Positions 1 through 9,809 are shown, numbered from the stretch's first letter. The stretch is DNA of 64,000 nucleotides from Verrucomicrobiota bacterium (GCA_029560585.1 JAKQKQ010000093.1:83560-147559); one strand, 5' to 3'. Numbers and translations: made by a program. The notes: a model not told the origin generated them from the letters alone.

Positions 1-811
1 ATCCTGCGGGGTTGATGTCGCCGGCGCACCCCTGCAGGAAAATCGCGCACGCGCCCTCGCCGAGTCCGTCCTCTATGGCACGGGATGCGAAACCGGTGAT
101 GTCCGCCGTGTTGCCGCGGCTCGGAACGCCCTGAATGGGATGCACCGCGAAGTTATAGATGGCCGCCAGAGGGCGACCATCCGGCCGGTCGATGCGCAAC
201 AGGCCGATCTCCGGGTCCACCGGCCCGATGCCCACGACCTCCTCGTCGGGCACCAGCGAATAGGCGTGGCGCACGTCGGTCTCGCTGCCGTCCTTCAGCG
301 CGAGCCGGCGATTCTCCATGATCCGGTCCTCGTGACCGCAACCCGCGCCGCACCTCACGGGCACCATGCTGCGGCACGCCTCCCCAACCGCCCCCACGGT
401 CCGCTGCTCGACGTCCGCGCAAACGATGCCATGACAATGGCTGGCGTTGACGACGACATTCGATGGCGGAATGTCCAATTCCTTCTGCAGTCGCGCGCGC
501 ACGTTCGCGAGAAAATCGTTCTTGATCCTGCCAATTTCCCCAATGGCTACGGCATCCACGGTGATGATCGCCACAGTGGTGGCATCTTCCCGAAGGACGA
601 GCGCCTTGGCATACAGCGGATCGTTCACGGGGCCGCCACGATCCGTGATATCCGCCCGGCCGACGCCCGCGGTGATCTCGCCGGCGTGGGCTTCGGCGAT
701 GGCGAGCAGCCCGACGGTCGCACACGCCACACGGAGGATTGACTGAGCCTCAAGCCCTCGCGCTCGCGCCGCCGGGACGATTTTCGGATGGCAGCAATTC
801 ACGGTTTTCAC
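1..811 (-). CDS. Neutral/alkaline ceramidase-like exported protein, 3' end cut by window edge
   Basis: The minus strand is open from position 1 to a GTG at 811, giving the first 270 codons. I chose the GTG because it is the first start upstream of a signal-like segment (about residues 28-42, VACATVGLLAIAEAHA) and no ATG is in frame. The mature part starts GEITAGVGRADITDRGG, typical of the neutral/alkaline non-lysosomal ceramidase fold (PF04734). Candidate zinc ligands are visible in ASHCHGIV (HxH) and FAVHPIQGV. The motif that in true ceramidases reads GDVSPN, with serine as nucleophile, is GDINPA here, so amide hydrolysis of ceramide is doubtful. It is the last visible gene of a minus-strand run after the GH31 gene. 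Family membership is seen; substrate is unknown. Confidence 0.75.
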   Translation of the reverse strand, partial: MKTVNCCHPKIVPAARARGLEAQSILRVACATVGLLAIAEAHAGEITAGVGRADITDRGGPVNDPLYAKALVLREDATTVAIITVDAVAIGEIGRIKNDFLANVRARLQKELDIPPSNVVVNASHCHGIVCADVEQRTVGAVGEACRSMVPVRCGAGCGHEDRIMENRRLALKDGSETDVRHAYSLVPDEEVVGIGPVDPEIGLLRIDRPDGRPLAAIYNFAVHPIQGVPSRGNTADITGFASRAIEDGLGEGACAIFLQGCAGDINPAG

Positions 812-922
812 TAGGTATCCGGGTTGGGGTCATCGCCTTGCCCACATGGCATCACGGTCAAATGACAAGTTTCGCACGGCACATGAAAATCGCGACCTGA
901 AGAAAGAGGGGACCATCGCGGG

Positions 923-3319
923 TCATTCGCACACCAGCGTCCTGGGCGGTCCGCCGCATGCCGGAATCCTGATCGTGGCCGCGGAGGACGCGTCGTCCCA
1001 CTGCCACTCCGTCACGTTCGCGCCGTCCAAGGTCACACACCGGGGGCGGGCCGGGAGATGGATCGTCGCCGTGAAATCCCGTGTTTCCGGCATGCCGGCA
1101 AAGGCGCCCCCGCGACCACCGATGGTCAACCTGACGGTCTTGCCATCCGCCTCGCAAACCAGCCGCGTTTTCGAGAACTTCCCCTGCCGGTAGGCGAGAC
1201 TTTCGCCGTCATCTTCGTACAGCGTGAATTCGCTGGTGGCGGACGGATAGACGGTCAATCCCACCTCGGTCGACCAGCCTTTTTCGACGTGATCGCATGG
1301 TGGCCAGGTCGGGATGATGGCACCACCCTTCACCCATAGCGCACCCCCCCGCTCGGCGGTGATCTGCACCGGAACGGTCGCGGGCCCGTCGATGCGCTTG
1401 CCGCTCCAGTAGTCGATCCAGGGACCTTTCGGCAGACGCACCTCCTTGGAAAAGGCGGAGACCAGCAGGAAATCTCCGAGCATGTACTGCCCCAGGGCGG
1501 TGTCCCACGCCGGATCCTCTGGGCACACCATGGGCATCGCGCGCATCACCGGATATCCCGTCAGAGCGGCCTCGGCCGCCGTCGAGTAGAGATAGGGCAA
1601 GAGTTTATAACGCAGCTGGCCGTAGGTGCGGAAGGCCGCGATCTGCTCGTCCTCCAGCAGCCACGGCTGGCGCCAGTAGGCCCAGTTGTTCTGCTGCGCC
1701 CAGGTCTGCAAGAAACCGAAGTGGATGCCCTCGATACTGAAGACATCCATGTCGCAGGAGTGATTGGAATGGCCCGAGAAGCCATGATTCAGCATGGACG
1801 CGAGCGGTTTCGGACCGCCGCCCGTGTCACTGGCCCATGTGGCGACGAACTGCTGCACGCCCGCATAACCGCCGGCGGAATAGACCATCGAACGGCGCCC
1901 CGTGTGCTCCTCGAACCCGCGCGCCATCTGCTTCGCGTAGATCACGGGATAGAGATTGTGCATCTCCTCGTCGGTCATGCCATTGCCCCAGGCGCGCTTT
2001 GGGTGCTCGATGACCTGATAGGCGCCATCGAGCTTGAAGGCCGACACGCCCTGATCGACGAATCGCTTGAGATGCTCGAACCACGGTTCCGGCACCTCCG
2101 GCCCCGCCCGCTTGGCCTCCCCCTTCTTCTGGGCCACGGCCGGTTTGTTGAGGTGCTCATCCTTCTCAAAGTCGTCGGGGTCGCCCTCGGTGGGCGCAGA
2201 TTTCGCACCCGTTGTCGCCGCCGGTGCCTGACCGGCCAGCCGCTGCTCCTCGAAGACGCCCAGGTCGTGATCGCAGCACAGCCAGAGGCTCAGCTTGAAG
2301 CCCTTGCGCTTCAGCGCGCCGAGGAACGTGTGCGGCCCCTTGGGCGACCATTTGGGAATGGGGAAACGCTGCGGGTGCCAGTCCTTGGCGGTGCTGCCGT
2401 CGTAATTCTTGGACATCCATCCGGGCTCGAGTCCGATGACATCGCACGGCATGCGCTCGCGCCGAAACGCCAGCGCCTCATTGATCATGTTGAACGCATC
2501 GATGTTCTCGTTGCACACGTACGTGAAGGCGTATCCCCAGATCGGCAACAGTGCCGGTCGTCCGCCGAATGACGTGTACGTGTCGAGCAGGCCCCGATAA
2601 TCGGGCCCGCAGAACAGGTAGTAGTCGAGGTCGCTCCTCGGCGCCGCGCATACGATCCGGTCCGGGTCCACCTTTCCGATGTCGATGGTGTTCCGCCACG
2701 TGGTATTCATCAGGAAACCCCATCCGCCGCTGCTCAGCACGACCGGGATCGGGGCATAGGCTTTCACGTTGCGAACCCACAACTCGTAGGCCCCTCCCCG
2801 CCGCATGATGTTCTCGCGGCTGGCGTCACCGAGTCCGTAGAGGCGCTCGTCCTTGGTCAACGTGAAACGGATGTCGTAGCCGCCATCGGTCTGGTAGGCG
2901 GGGGCCTCCTGCCGCGTCAGCAGCCTCCCATTCGCATCCGCCAATACGAGCGCGCCGTCCTTGCGGGCGATCGCGAGCCTCGCCTCCTTGGTGGCGATCG
3001 TGAGCGCCCCGTCGCCCTCCGAGCGCTCGAACGCGACATCGGGAAACGCGCTGGTGAATATGCCATAGCGGTTCAATCCCGATTCCGTCCATCGCCCGGA
3101 TTTGCTGTGTCGGATGCGGAATAGTCGCGGCCCCAGAACATCCACGCGGGCGGAGGCACCGTCATCCAGCTTCAGGACCACGTTGCGTTTGGTCAGGGAC
3201 GCGGCGTCCAACCAGACGCCAGCCTTGGGAGAATCGGCCGCGTGGCACGGCGCAGCGAGCGCCGCGCCAATCAGCGCGGACCATGCCAGCATTCGCTTCA
3301 TTCGCATGCCCGGCCGCAT
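923..3319 (-). CDS. Glycoside hydrolase family 31 (alpha-glucosidase/alpha-xylosidase type)
   Basis: This 798-residue exported glycosidase has an N-terminal signal segment (MKRMLAWSALIGAALAAPCHA), an N-terminal beta-sandwich, a TIM barrel and C-terminal beta domains. The expected GH31 nucleophile is the Asp in FKLDGAYQ (about residue 431), and the acid/base is the Asp in TWASDTGGG (about residue 498). GH31 enzymes cleave terminal alpha-glycosidic bonds with retention. The ATG at 3319 shares its A with the TGA stop of the upstream ceramidase-like gene (TGATG), which implies translational coupling; a GTG three bases earlier is also possible. An odd charged, proline/alanine-rich insert (about residues 361-410) sits inside the barrel between two conserved strands. 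The exact substrate cannot be read from sequence. Confidence 0.9.
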   Translation of the reverse strand: MRPGMRMKRMLAWSALIGAALAAPCHAADSPKAGVWLDAASLTKRNVVLKLDDGASARVDVLGPRLFRIRHSKSGRWTESGLNRYGIFTSAFPDVAFERSEGDGALTIATKEARLAIARKDGALVLADANGRLLTRQEAPAYQTDGGYDIRFTLTKDERLYGLGDASRENIMRRGGAYELWVRNVKAYAPIPVVLSSGGWGFLMNTTWRNTIDIGKVDPDRIVCAAPRSDLDYYLFCGPDYRGLLDTYTSFGGRPALLPIWGYAFTYVCNENIDAFNMINEALAFRRERMPCDVIGLEPGWMSKNYDGSTAKDWHPQRFPIPKWSPKGPHTFLGALKRKGFKLSLWLCCDHDLGVFEEQRLAGQAPAATTGAKSAPTEGDPDDFEKDEHLNKPAVAQKKGEAKRAGPEVPEPWFEHLKRFVDQGVSAFKLDGAYQVIEHPKRAWGNGMTDEEMHNLYPVIYAKQMARGFEEHTGRRSMVYSAGGYAGVQQFVATWASDTGGGPKPLASMLNHGFSGHSNHSCDMDVFSIEGIHFGFLQTWAQQNNWAYWRQPWLLEDEQIAAFRTYGQLRYKLLPYLYSTAAEAALTGYPVMRAMPMVCPEDPAWDTALGQYMLGDFLLVSAFSKEVRLPKGPWIDYWSGKRIDGPATVPVQITAERGGALWVKGGAIIPTWPPCDHVEKGWSTEVGLTVYPSATSEFTLYEDDGESLAYRQGKFSKTRLVCEADGKTVRLTIGGRGGAFAGMPETRDFTATIHLPARPRCVTLDGANVTEWQWDDASSAATIRIPACGGPPRTLVCE

Positions 3320-4779
3320 CACGCGGCCTTCTTGAGTTCGGCGAGCATCTCGAGCAGGTTATCGACCAGAATCACGGACGCGTCCTCCTGGACGCCACAG
3401 GTGCCGAGCCATGTCTCGTAGCCGCCTAGCTTGTGCTGCTCCGGCGTGGGCAGATAACCATAGGCGCCGTTGGCGAGTTCGATGACCATGGTGCGCGGGA
3501 AAGGGCTGCGGCGCTTCAGGTCGAGGCCGATCACGGCGAACGCCTCGAAGGGGATCGTGCAGACCGCGAAATCCCCGATGCGTATCGCCTGCAGCGGCAC
3601 CTTGACGCTCTCCTCGACGTTCTCCAGCGCCTTGACCCGTCGCGCATATGCGTCGGCCAGGCGCGGCAACTTCTCAAGCTCAGCCTTGTCCTTGATGGCG
3701 AGGACGCCTTTGGCCCATTCAATCTGCTCGGGCGTGGGGCGACGCCGGCGCAGAACCACCTCGCGCTGGACCATGGCGAGGCGCGCGTCGGCGCTGTGGC
3801 CGGCGATCTTGGCAAGCGCATCCCGCGCGGCATCGGCGGCCTTCCCGGCGACGATGCACGCCTGCTCGAAAGGCTGCCGCGGCGGCCGCGTGATCAGAAA
3901 AGGAGAGTTGTTGATATCGCCCGAGGTGCCGTTGAACATCGCCGCGACAAAATCCTCGCCCGCGCCGATGCGGGATGGCATGACTCGGGCGAACTCGCCG
4001 AAGTAGGAGGCCGACACCTTCGCCTTCGGGATATCCCCAACATAGTGCAGCGAGTAATTCGCGAAGAGCGCGAGCGGCTTGCCCGATTTCGCATCCTGGA
4101 CGGAGATGATCGTGACATCGGGGTCGGTGGGACCGGCCGGCCGATCAAGAACGTCGGGACTGTTTGGCGGATTCATTTTCACCTGATCCATTTTGCCGAA
4201 GGGATTGAGCGGCATCTGGCCCGGCTTGAGGAACCAGCGACGGCAGCGCACTTCGTCCGGCAGCGGCTGGGCGGCGGCTCCGATCGCGGCGGGGCGCAGG
4301 GCGGCATGGGCGCGGGCGATGGACTCGACGGTGCCGTCCATCAGGATCTTGCGATAAGCTACTTCCCCCGGCCGACCCTTAGTTGCGTTGGCGGGCGGTC
4401 CGAAGTGCGTGTGTGTCGAGGAGAGCATGATCTTGTCCGTTGGAATGCCGCAGCGTTTCGAGGCCAGGGCCTTGATCTCGTCGGCCTGTTCCCGCCCGAC
4501 GTGCAGATTATCCACCACGACCATCGCAAGGGTGGTCGTCCCGTCATCGAGGACGAGGGCCCGCGCGTGGAGCGGATCGTGCAGACCTTCGGCTATATTC
4601 TCCGTGAAGAGGCCCGGCATGTTGACCGGGAACTCCTTCGGCGAGATGTCCACCGCCGCGGCTCCGGCGCGGAGCGATCGCGCGCCCTGATCAGCGGCGG
4701 CGGCCGCGAATGGCAGAAGCGCGACAAGCGCGGCAAGGCCGCGCCCCAATACGGATGTGTGCAGGCATGTTTTTTTCAT
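3319..4779 (-). CDS. Neutral/alkaline ceramidase-like exported protein
   Basis: This 486-residue protein starts at the ATG at 4779, directly before a clear signal peptide (MKKTCLHTSVLGRGLAALVALLPFAAAAA). Upstream in-frame starts would add an unlikely arginine/glycine-rich extension. It carries the PF04734 hallmarks: AGAAAVDISP at the mature N-terminus, the zinc-site HxH in SSTHTHFGPP, a third histidine in NYSLHYVGD, and TSGDINNSPF at the position of the amidase motif GDVSPN. The serine nucleophile of characterised ceramidases is therefore Asn. It is coupled to the following GH31 gene by overlapping stop and start. Such proteins are numerous in PVC genomes and are probably amidases or deacetylases of unknown substrate; that is inference. 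Confidence 0.85.
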   Translation of the reverse strand: MKKTCLHTSVLGRGLAALVALLPFAAAAADQGARSLRAGAAAVDISPKEFPVNMPGLFTENIAEGLHDPLHARALVLDDGTTTLAMVVVDNLHVGREQADEIKALASKRCGIPTDKIMLSSTHTHFGPPANATKGRPGEVAYRKILMDGTVESIARAHAALRPAAIGAAAQPLPDEVRCRRWFLKPGQMPLNPFGKMDQVKMNPPNSPDVLDRPAGPTDPDVTIISVQDAKSGKPLALFANYSLHYVGDIPKAKVSASYFGEFARVMPSRIGAGEDFVAAMFNGTSGDINNSPFLITRPPRQPFEQACIVAGKAADAARDALAKIAGHSADARLAMVQREVVLRRRRPTPEQIEWAKGVLAIKDKAELEKLPRLADAYARRVKALENVEESVKVPLQAIRIGDFAVCTIPFEAFAVIGLDLKRRSPFPRTMVIELANGAYGYLPTPEQHKLGGYETWLGTCGVQEDASVILVDNLLEMLAELKKAA

Positions 4780-4997
4780 AGGCTGGACTCCGATATCTCC
4801 ACGACACCGCAGTCGGCGAACGCGGGGATTTGGAAGATTCTGTTGGTCTGGCCCACCGCCTGGGCGGCCAGCGAGGTTGGGACGCCCCCTTCCATGGGTG
4901 CGGAGAAGGTGCCCCGCGGCGCAATGTCCCACTCGGTTCCGAGACATTTGCCGGGAATGCTCGCGGCCTTGCGGGCCGAATATGGATGGCAAAGTCC

Positions 4998-7589
4998 TCA
5001 TCTTGTCAGGCGCACCTCCCATGGCCGCAACGTGAAAGCGTGGCGTTGATCGCCCCAGATAAACCGGACCTCCTGCGGTCGGGTCGTCCAGTTTACCATG
5101 ACGACCGCGCGCGATCCGTCGGGGGCCTCGAAAGCATTGTGGAGGACGGGCGGCAATCTCCGCGCGCCAGCCGCGACAGGGGCAGCGGTCTCCATCGGCG
5201 GCGGATGCAGCATCTTCCCGAGGAGAAGGTACGGGCGCCCCTCACCTTGATAGATCCCGATCCACTGTCGCATGAGCTCGTGATCCACTGGCCGCTCGGA
5301 CCGCCGCACGTCCGCCGCGACGCCGTCGGGCAGGACCTCCTCAATCTTCAAATCGTCCAGCCAGACAGCGCCCGACCCCTCAAGCGCCAACATGACCCGC
5401 AGCACGGCCGTGCCCTCGGGCATGCAGAATTCGGCCTGCCGGAGCGACCACTCCGATTGATTGGCGGGGTATGGGATCTGCCATGTCTGAAGCGCGCTCA
5501 TGCCGGGCGCGAATGCCTTTAAGACCACGCCGTTCGTTCCCGTTATCTGCTGGCTCCGCATCCACACGCTCAGCCGATAGGTTCTGCCCGGGCGAAAACT
5601 CTCGGTGGTCTCGTAATTCTGAGCCGCCAGGGCCTGACCTTTTCCCGAGGGGTTATACAATTTCAGGCTCGCTTGGCCGCCGTGGCGCTCCGCCCGATCG
5701 ATCTCCGTTTCGCCCGCCGACCATCGTTCGCCCGGAAACAGCATCGTCCGGGCAAATTCGACGGGCCCCTCGTCGCTGCAGCGCTCGAAACCGCCATCGA
5801 TCACCATCGGCCCAGACCCGGTCCCCATGCGAGGGGCCAGGGGGGGAATCTGCCCCTGCACCAGGCACCATGCCAGCGCCCAAGGATCGTGGCCCGTCTG
5901 CGGTCGATTGCTCTGGAACAGCGTGGGCAGATACTCGTGATAGAGATACGCAAACACCGAAGCTGGCTCACGCCCGCTCCAGATCACGTCACAATCGCGG
6001 TAATCCTGAATGCCGATCTCCTGCAGGAACCATTCGTTGGGCTCCTCGAAACCGACCACCGTTTCCGGCTCTATCGCCCGGCAGTCGGCCGCCATGGTGC
6101 GCAGCTGTTTCCTAAAGACATCCGCGGACCATCGGCCGGGGCCGGGCGGGTGCCCGTGTGAGCGACTGTAGCAGACCTCCGATTTTCCCCCCACCACCTG
6201 GTCTATCTGTATCAGTTCGGCGCCGCGCCGCGCGCACTCGGCCGCCGAGCGATTGAGCCACGCGACGGTCCACGGATCACCAGGGCACATCACGCAGTGC
6301 TGCCCGCCGCGCAACCACGTGCAGTCCCTGACCATCGGTTTCCCATCGCGCCGCACGGCCGCGTGCGGGAGGCAGTTGGATTCGAGCTGATCCCGAATGT
6401 CCCAGAGAAAGCCGCCATCGGCCCGTTTCCCATAACTGAGACTGTAGTTATAACCCGACGGCCACAGGAACGCGTGGGCGTTGATGTCCCGGCCACGGCG
6501 AATCAGCTGCCGGAAGCGCCCGTCGGAAGGATAGGCGGGAAAATATTCTGGCCCCACCCATTTGCCCACCTTCTCCCATCCCCAGTAGGCGACGATCAAT
6601 GGCGCCCCCGGCGGGTACTCCTTCTGCCAATAGTCGCGGAACCACGACTCGATCGACTCCGGCTCCGCGAGCCACGCGCGGGTGAAACGGACCATCGCCG
6701 CGCCCCCCTTGAGCCAGGCGGGCACATCGTCCCGCTCCGCGAACGTCCGCGCGCACCATGCCTGCTCTTTTGCCCATGCCTTGTAGAGATCGGCGGCGTC
6801 GCGCCAGTCGGTTGCGGCATCTTCCCGCGCGCTCGCGAAGCCAGTCAACACGATGTCGTAGGGCAATTTGAACTGATCGCGCTGGAAGCAGGGATATGTC
6901 CAACCCCAATCCATCCCAGTGGCCGTCCTCCTCATGAACAGGCTTTTCCGGTGCCCCTCTCCATCGAGGGCCGCTGTATACACCCCGCCTCTCTCCCCAT
7001 AACAGCAACCAAAACCCGCCGCCAGACTGCCCGGCTGGTCAAAGCGCCTCGTCTCGCCCTCCTTCCAGTCGGACAACCTGTGGATGCCCCCTTTCGTCGC
7101 CCCAGCCACCGCGATATCGTGCGAACCGTTGGCACCGGCCGAGCCGATCGCCATGATGGGGTAGGTCACCGATTCCATGGTCACGCCGGAAGGCATCGTG
7201 GCCTCGAGCCCAAATCGCACCAGGCCGTCGCCCCCGCGGGTGAAAATCGTGCAGACGACGGAGATGGGTTGCCCCTCGAATCCCGTGAAAGTGACCCTCG
7301 CTCCGCGATCCGCGCCCCTCGACCAAGGCTCAACGCGGGCACGCTCCGCCTGTCCCGCGTCACACGATTTCACGACACCCGGGGAATCATCCGCCCGCGA
7401 AAACTCGAACCGAAACAACGGCGCCGGTCTGGCCGCCGTGACCCATTCCCGGCCGGACCGCTTGTCGACCACCGAACAAATCGACCCGCGCGAAGCCAGG
7501 GCCACCGCCACCCGATCGCTCTCCACGAGCGGCCGATCGCCCACATCCGCGCCCAGCACCGCGCCCAGCAGCAGCGAAGGTAAAAACAT
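4998..7589 (-). CDS. DUF6259-like glycoside hydrolase with C-terminal carbohydrate-binding-like domain
   Basis: An 863-residue exported protein. I chose the ATG at 7589 because MFLPSLLLGAVLGADV is a signal peptide; longer forms from TTG 7691 or GTG 7640 are possible. The N-terminal third is a beta-sandwich. The centre is barrel-like, with a conserved Asp in IQIDQVVGG (about residue 463) followed by CY and SHGH, and glutamates in VVGFEEPNE (about 515-516). The same DQ-G-S-C(Y/F)-HGH pattern recurs in the protein at 16314-18755, so the two are diverged paralogues. From about residue 595, DGGFE...DDLKIEE resembles a CBM4/9-type jelly roll. DUF6259 assignment is from memory of the family; no activity is claimed. 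A 218-bp spacer separates it from the next gene downstream. Confidence 0.7.
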   Translation of the reverse strand: MFLPSLLLGAVLGADVGDRPLVESDRVAVALASRGSICSVVDKRSGREWVTAARPAPLFRFEFSRADDSPGVVKSCDAGQAERARVEPWSRGADRGARVTFTGFEGQPISVVCTIFTRGGDGLVRFGLEATMPSGVTMESVTYPIMAIGSAGANGSHDIAVAGATKGGIHRLSDWKEGETRRFDQPGSLAAGFGCCYGERGGVYTAALDGEGHRKSLFMRRTATGMDWGWTYPCFQRDQFKLPYDIVLTGFASAREDAATDWRDAADLYKAWAKEQAWCARTFAERDDVPAWLKGGAAMVRFTRAWLAEPESIESWFRDYWQKEYPPGAPLIVAYWGWEKVGKWVGPEYFPAYPSDGRFRQLIRRGRDINAHAFLWPSGYNYSLSYGKRADGGFLWDIRDQLESNCLPHAAVRRDGKPMVRDCTWLRGGQHCVMCPGDPWTVAWLNRSAAECARRGAELIQIDQVVGGKSEVCYSRSHGHPPGPGRWSADVFRKQLRTMAADCRAIEPETVVGFEEPNEWFLQEIGIQDYRDCDVIWSGREPASVFAYLYHEYLPTLFQSNRPQTGHDPWALAWCLVQGQIPPLAPRMGTGSGPMVIDGGFERCSDEGPVEFARTMLFPGERWSAGETEIDRAERHGGQASLKLYNPSGKGQALAAQNYETTESFRPGRTYRLSVWMRSQQITGTNGVVLKAFAPGMSALQTWQIPYPANQSEWSLRQAEFCMPEGTAVLRVMLALEGSGAVWLDDLKIEEVLPDGVAADVRRSERPVDHELMRQWIGIYQGEGRPYLLLGKMLHPPPMETAAPVAAGARRLPPVLHNAFEAPDGSRAVVMVNWTTRPQEVRFIWGDQRHAFTLRPWEVRLTR

Positions 7590-7694
7590 CACAGCGATTG
7601 CCGCGGAGTCTATCTCTCGGAATTGATAAATGCCATTCACTATTTTAAGAACTCGGATAGCGGCCCGGGGCTTCTGGCTATTCGACAGCAACCT

Positions 7695-7754
7695 GTTGGA
7701 GTTCAGCCTCTAGGCTGAATCGGGCACGAAACAGGCCAGAGCATGGACTCCAAC
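7695..7754. repeat. 60-bp inverted-repeat element
   Basis: The element is bounded by a perfect 8-bp inverted repeat, GTTGGAGT at 7695-7702 and ACTCCAAC at 7747-7754. Nested inside is a perfect stem (TTCAGCC, TCTA loop, GGCTGAA) at 7702-7719. It sits about 30 bases upstream of the point where homology of the Gfo/Idh/MocA remnant begins, so it may mark the breakpoint of that gene. I saw no second copy in the window. Confidence 0.6.
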
Positions 7755-7783
7755 GGTTTCGGTCGAGCGAACCAAAAGCCCCG

Positions 7784-8269
7784 GATGGCGGCGGCGAGTT
7801 CCCGACCATGACCTGCCGCTACGCCAACGGGACATTGCTCCACCACGTGGACAACTGGGATGTGGTCAAGGAGGTCTACAGGGCCGTCCCCGCGACGGCC
7901 CAGCCCCGTGGGACGTTTGGTGGCGTCTTCGTGGGCGAGCGTGGATGGCTCACGAGCATGTCGGGGGTCGGCAGCGGCCCTATCGAGGGTGAACCCGAGA
8001 GCCTCTTCGCGGAAATGGGCCTCAGGTCACACCAAGAGGCGCTGGCCAACAACCATCACGCCAACTGGTTCGAGTGCATTCGCACGCGGGCGCAACCAAG
8101 CTCTTACGAGGAGATCGGCCATCGGTCCGCCTCGCTGGGGCTTCTGGTGATCGCGGCCCACAAGCTCGGCCGCTCGCTCAAATGGAATCCGGCCGAGGAG
8201 GAGTTCGTCGGAGACGATGCCGCGAATCGCCTTCTCTCACGCGCCCTGCGCGAACCCTGGGCAATCTGA
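7784..8269 (+). pseudogene. 5'-truncated Gfo/Idh/MocA-family oxidoreductase remnant
   Basis: The plus strand encodes about 160 residues matching only the C-terminal part of PVC-type Gfo/Idh/MocA oxidoreductases: GGGEFPT, then YANGTLLHHVDNW, GTFGGVFVGERGWLTSM, HHANWFECIRTR, the histidine-rich helix EEIGHRSASLGLL, and the terminal EEFVGDDAANRLLSRALREPW. An ATG at 7808 exists, but family-like sequence already starts near 7784. The whole NAD-binding Rossmann half and most of the C-terminal domain are missing. Immediately upstream lies a 60-bp inverted-repeat element. The reading frame is intact to its stop, so truncation looks recent or the fragment is under little decay. It is probably non-functional. 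Confidence 0.75.
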
Positions 8270-8306
8270 GGGGCGGCGATGGCCCGCGCGCCCGGTGCCC
8301 AGGCCG

Positions 8307-9809
8307 CTATTCGACATCGATCTCCCCCACCCTGTACCGGCGTCTTCCGTCATCGCCGTTCAGGGGCAGGGCAATCACGGGAGTCCCATCGGCCATGCCG
8401 ACCGAGACGAAGACGTCGTAAGTCCCCGTCTTCAGCGTGGGCACGTTCTCACCGAAGGGGGGATACGTCCCCCGTTCCTTCATCCGCAAGATGACGCCTT
8501 CATTGATCGTGGGAATCGGAGTGACGATGCCCACCCGGCACGAAGACGCGTGTTTGATCTCCTTCGCCTTCCCCGGTTCCGCGGCCGGCAGCGACCTGAC
8601 ATCCAGCGACTGATCGCAGAGCACCCAGGCGATATCGCCCTTGCGATCTTTCAGCGCGAACGCGATGTTTCCCCCGCGATAGCAGGGGGCGACGCCCACG
8701 TTGGCCCATGTCGTTTCGATGGTGAACACCTCGTCCAGTTTGACCGATTTCGGCATGCGGACCTCGCGAAGCTCCAGACGATAGCCCAAGCGGAGATTGA
8801 TCCTGTCGATCGCGTCCCGGTTTTCCCTCAGGTACGCCTCCGGCCAGCCGTGGATCGACATGTAACTGGCGCGGTATTCCTCCACGGATCGCACCAAAAG
8901 CTCCGGGTCCCACGACTTTTGAAACACCAGCCAATCGTAGTGGCCGTGCTCCAATATCACGGGAAGCGTCGGCCAGAACTGCTGGGCCATCTCGGCATGG
9001 AACCAGTGCCTCGGTGCCTTTCCCACCAGGATGCTGTCGTCGCGAAGCGTCACGCCCCGCGAGAACGCGTAATCGGTTGTCGGGAAGTGGGCGCCCGGCC
9101 GGGTGGGCCCGGCCACGTCATCGCTGATGGCCAACAGCGTATCCGGAAAATACTTCTTATGGAGGTCGATGTGGAGTTTGACGGCACTGTCGGTCTGCTC
9201 CTGATTGAGTTTGGAGGAGTACCCCGTGTGGCCCTCCCCCCACAGGCCGAATGAACCTATGTCGATGAACGCCACATCGGGATTGCCATTGTATCGTTTC
9301 GCCATTTCGGCGAGGAAATTCCCGAGCTTTTCGAGGAAAACTGGGTCGTCGAAAACTGGATCCCAGAGCTTGGCCTCCGGGCTGTACTTCTGGCCCGACT
9401 GATAATAGATCCCTTTTGCGCCAGCGTCCTTGACCCATTCCGGGGTCGCGAATACGAAACGATCCTCACTGGCGATGACCCGAAAGGCGATCTTCTTTCC
9501 CCGGGCGATCCAGGGCTGCGCGTAAGAGTCGATGAGATCCCATCGGAACTTCCCCTCTTGCGGTTCGAGGTAGCACCATGGGATGCGGAAGTAGATCGTC
9601 GAGCAACCGGGGAACCAGTCGAGTGTATCGCCCGGGGGCTGGAATCCGCCATAGGCCCAGAGCCGGTTCGAGTAATGGAAATGCACCCAGCCCATGCCGG
9701 GATTGATCAGGGCCTCCTTGGTCGCGGCCGGCCTGATGATCGAAATGTCGTCCTCCGCGATCGAGGAAAGGCAGAGCGACAACAATGAGGCACACAATAT
9801 TCTTCTCAT
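8307..9809 (-). CDS. DUF4832-like exported glycosidase-related protein
   Basis: A 500-residue protein. The ATG at 9809 begins a good signal peptide (MRRILCASLLSLCLSSIAE); an ATG at 9824 would add five residues. The N-terminal two thirds look like a TIM barrel (NPGMGWVHFHYSN, IYFRIPWCYLEPQEGKF, FIDIGSFGLWGEGH, ILEHGHYDWLV), ending in a beta-sandwich typical of DUF4832 (WANVGVAPCYRGGNIAFAL, then GTYDVFVSVG). The YLEPQEGKFRW segment is the usual beta-galactosidase-like barrel signature. It is the last gene after the GH16 gene, with a 52-bp gap, so it likely belongs to the same transcript. The active-site acids are not assigned; activity and substrate are unknown. Confidence 0.75.
   Translation of the reverse strand: MRRILCASLLSLCLSSIAEDDISIIRPAATKEALINPGMGWVHFHYSNRLWAYGGFQPPGDTLDWFPGCSTIYFRIPWCYLEPQEGKFRWDLIDSYAQPWIARGKKIAFRVIASEDRFVFATPEWVKDAGAKGIYYQSGQKYSPEAKLWDPVFDDPVFLEKLGNFLAEMAKRYNGNPDVAFIDIGSFGLWGEGHTGYSSKLNQEQTDSAVKLHIDLHKKYFPDTLLAISDDVAGPTRPGAHFPTTDYAFSRGVTLRDDSILVGKAPRHWFHAEMAQQFWPTLPVILEHGHYDWLVFQKSWDPELLVRSVEEYRASYMSIHGWPEAYLRENRDAIDRINLRLGYRLELREVRMPKSVKLDEVFTIETTWANVGVAPCYRGGNIAFALKDRKGDIAWVLCDQSLDVRSLPAAEPGKAKEIKHASSCRVGIVTPIPTINEGVILRMKERGTYPPFGENVPTLKTGTYDVFVSVGMADGTPVIALPLNGDDGRRRYRVGEIDVE

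Noticed and set aside
4780..4997. In-frame upstream extension of the ceramidase-like gene (to 5022)
   Set aside because: The added 81 residues are Arg/Gly-rich and precede a clear signal peptide.
3433..5049. 538-codon open frame on the plus strand
   Set aside because: Antisense to the ceramidase-like gene, Arg/His/Gly-rich with no recognisable domain.
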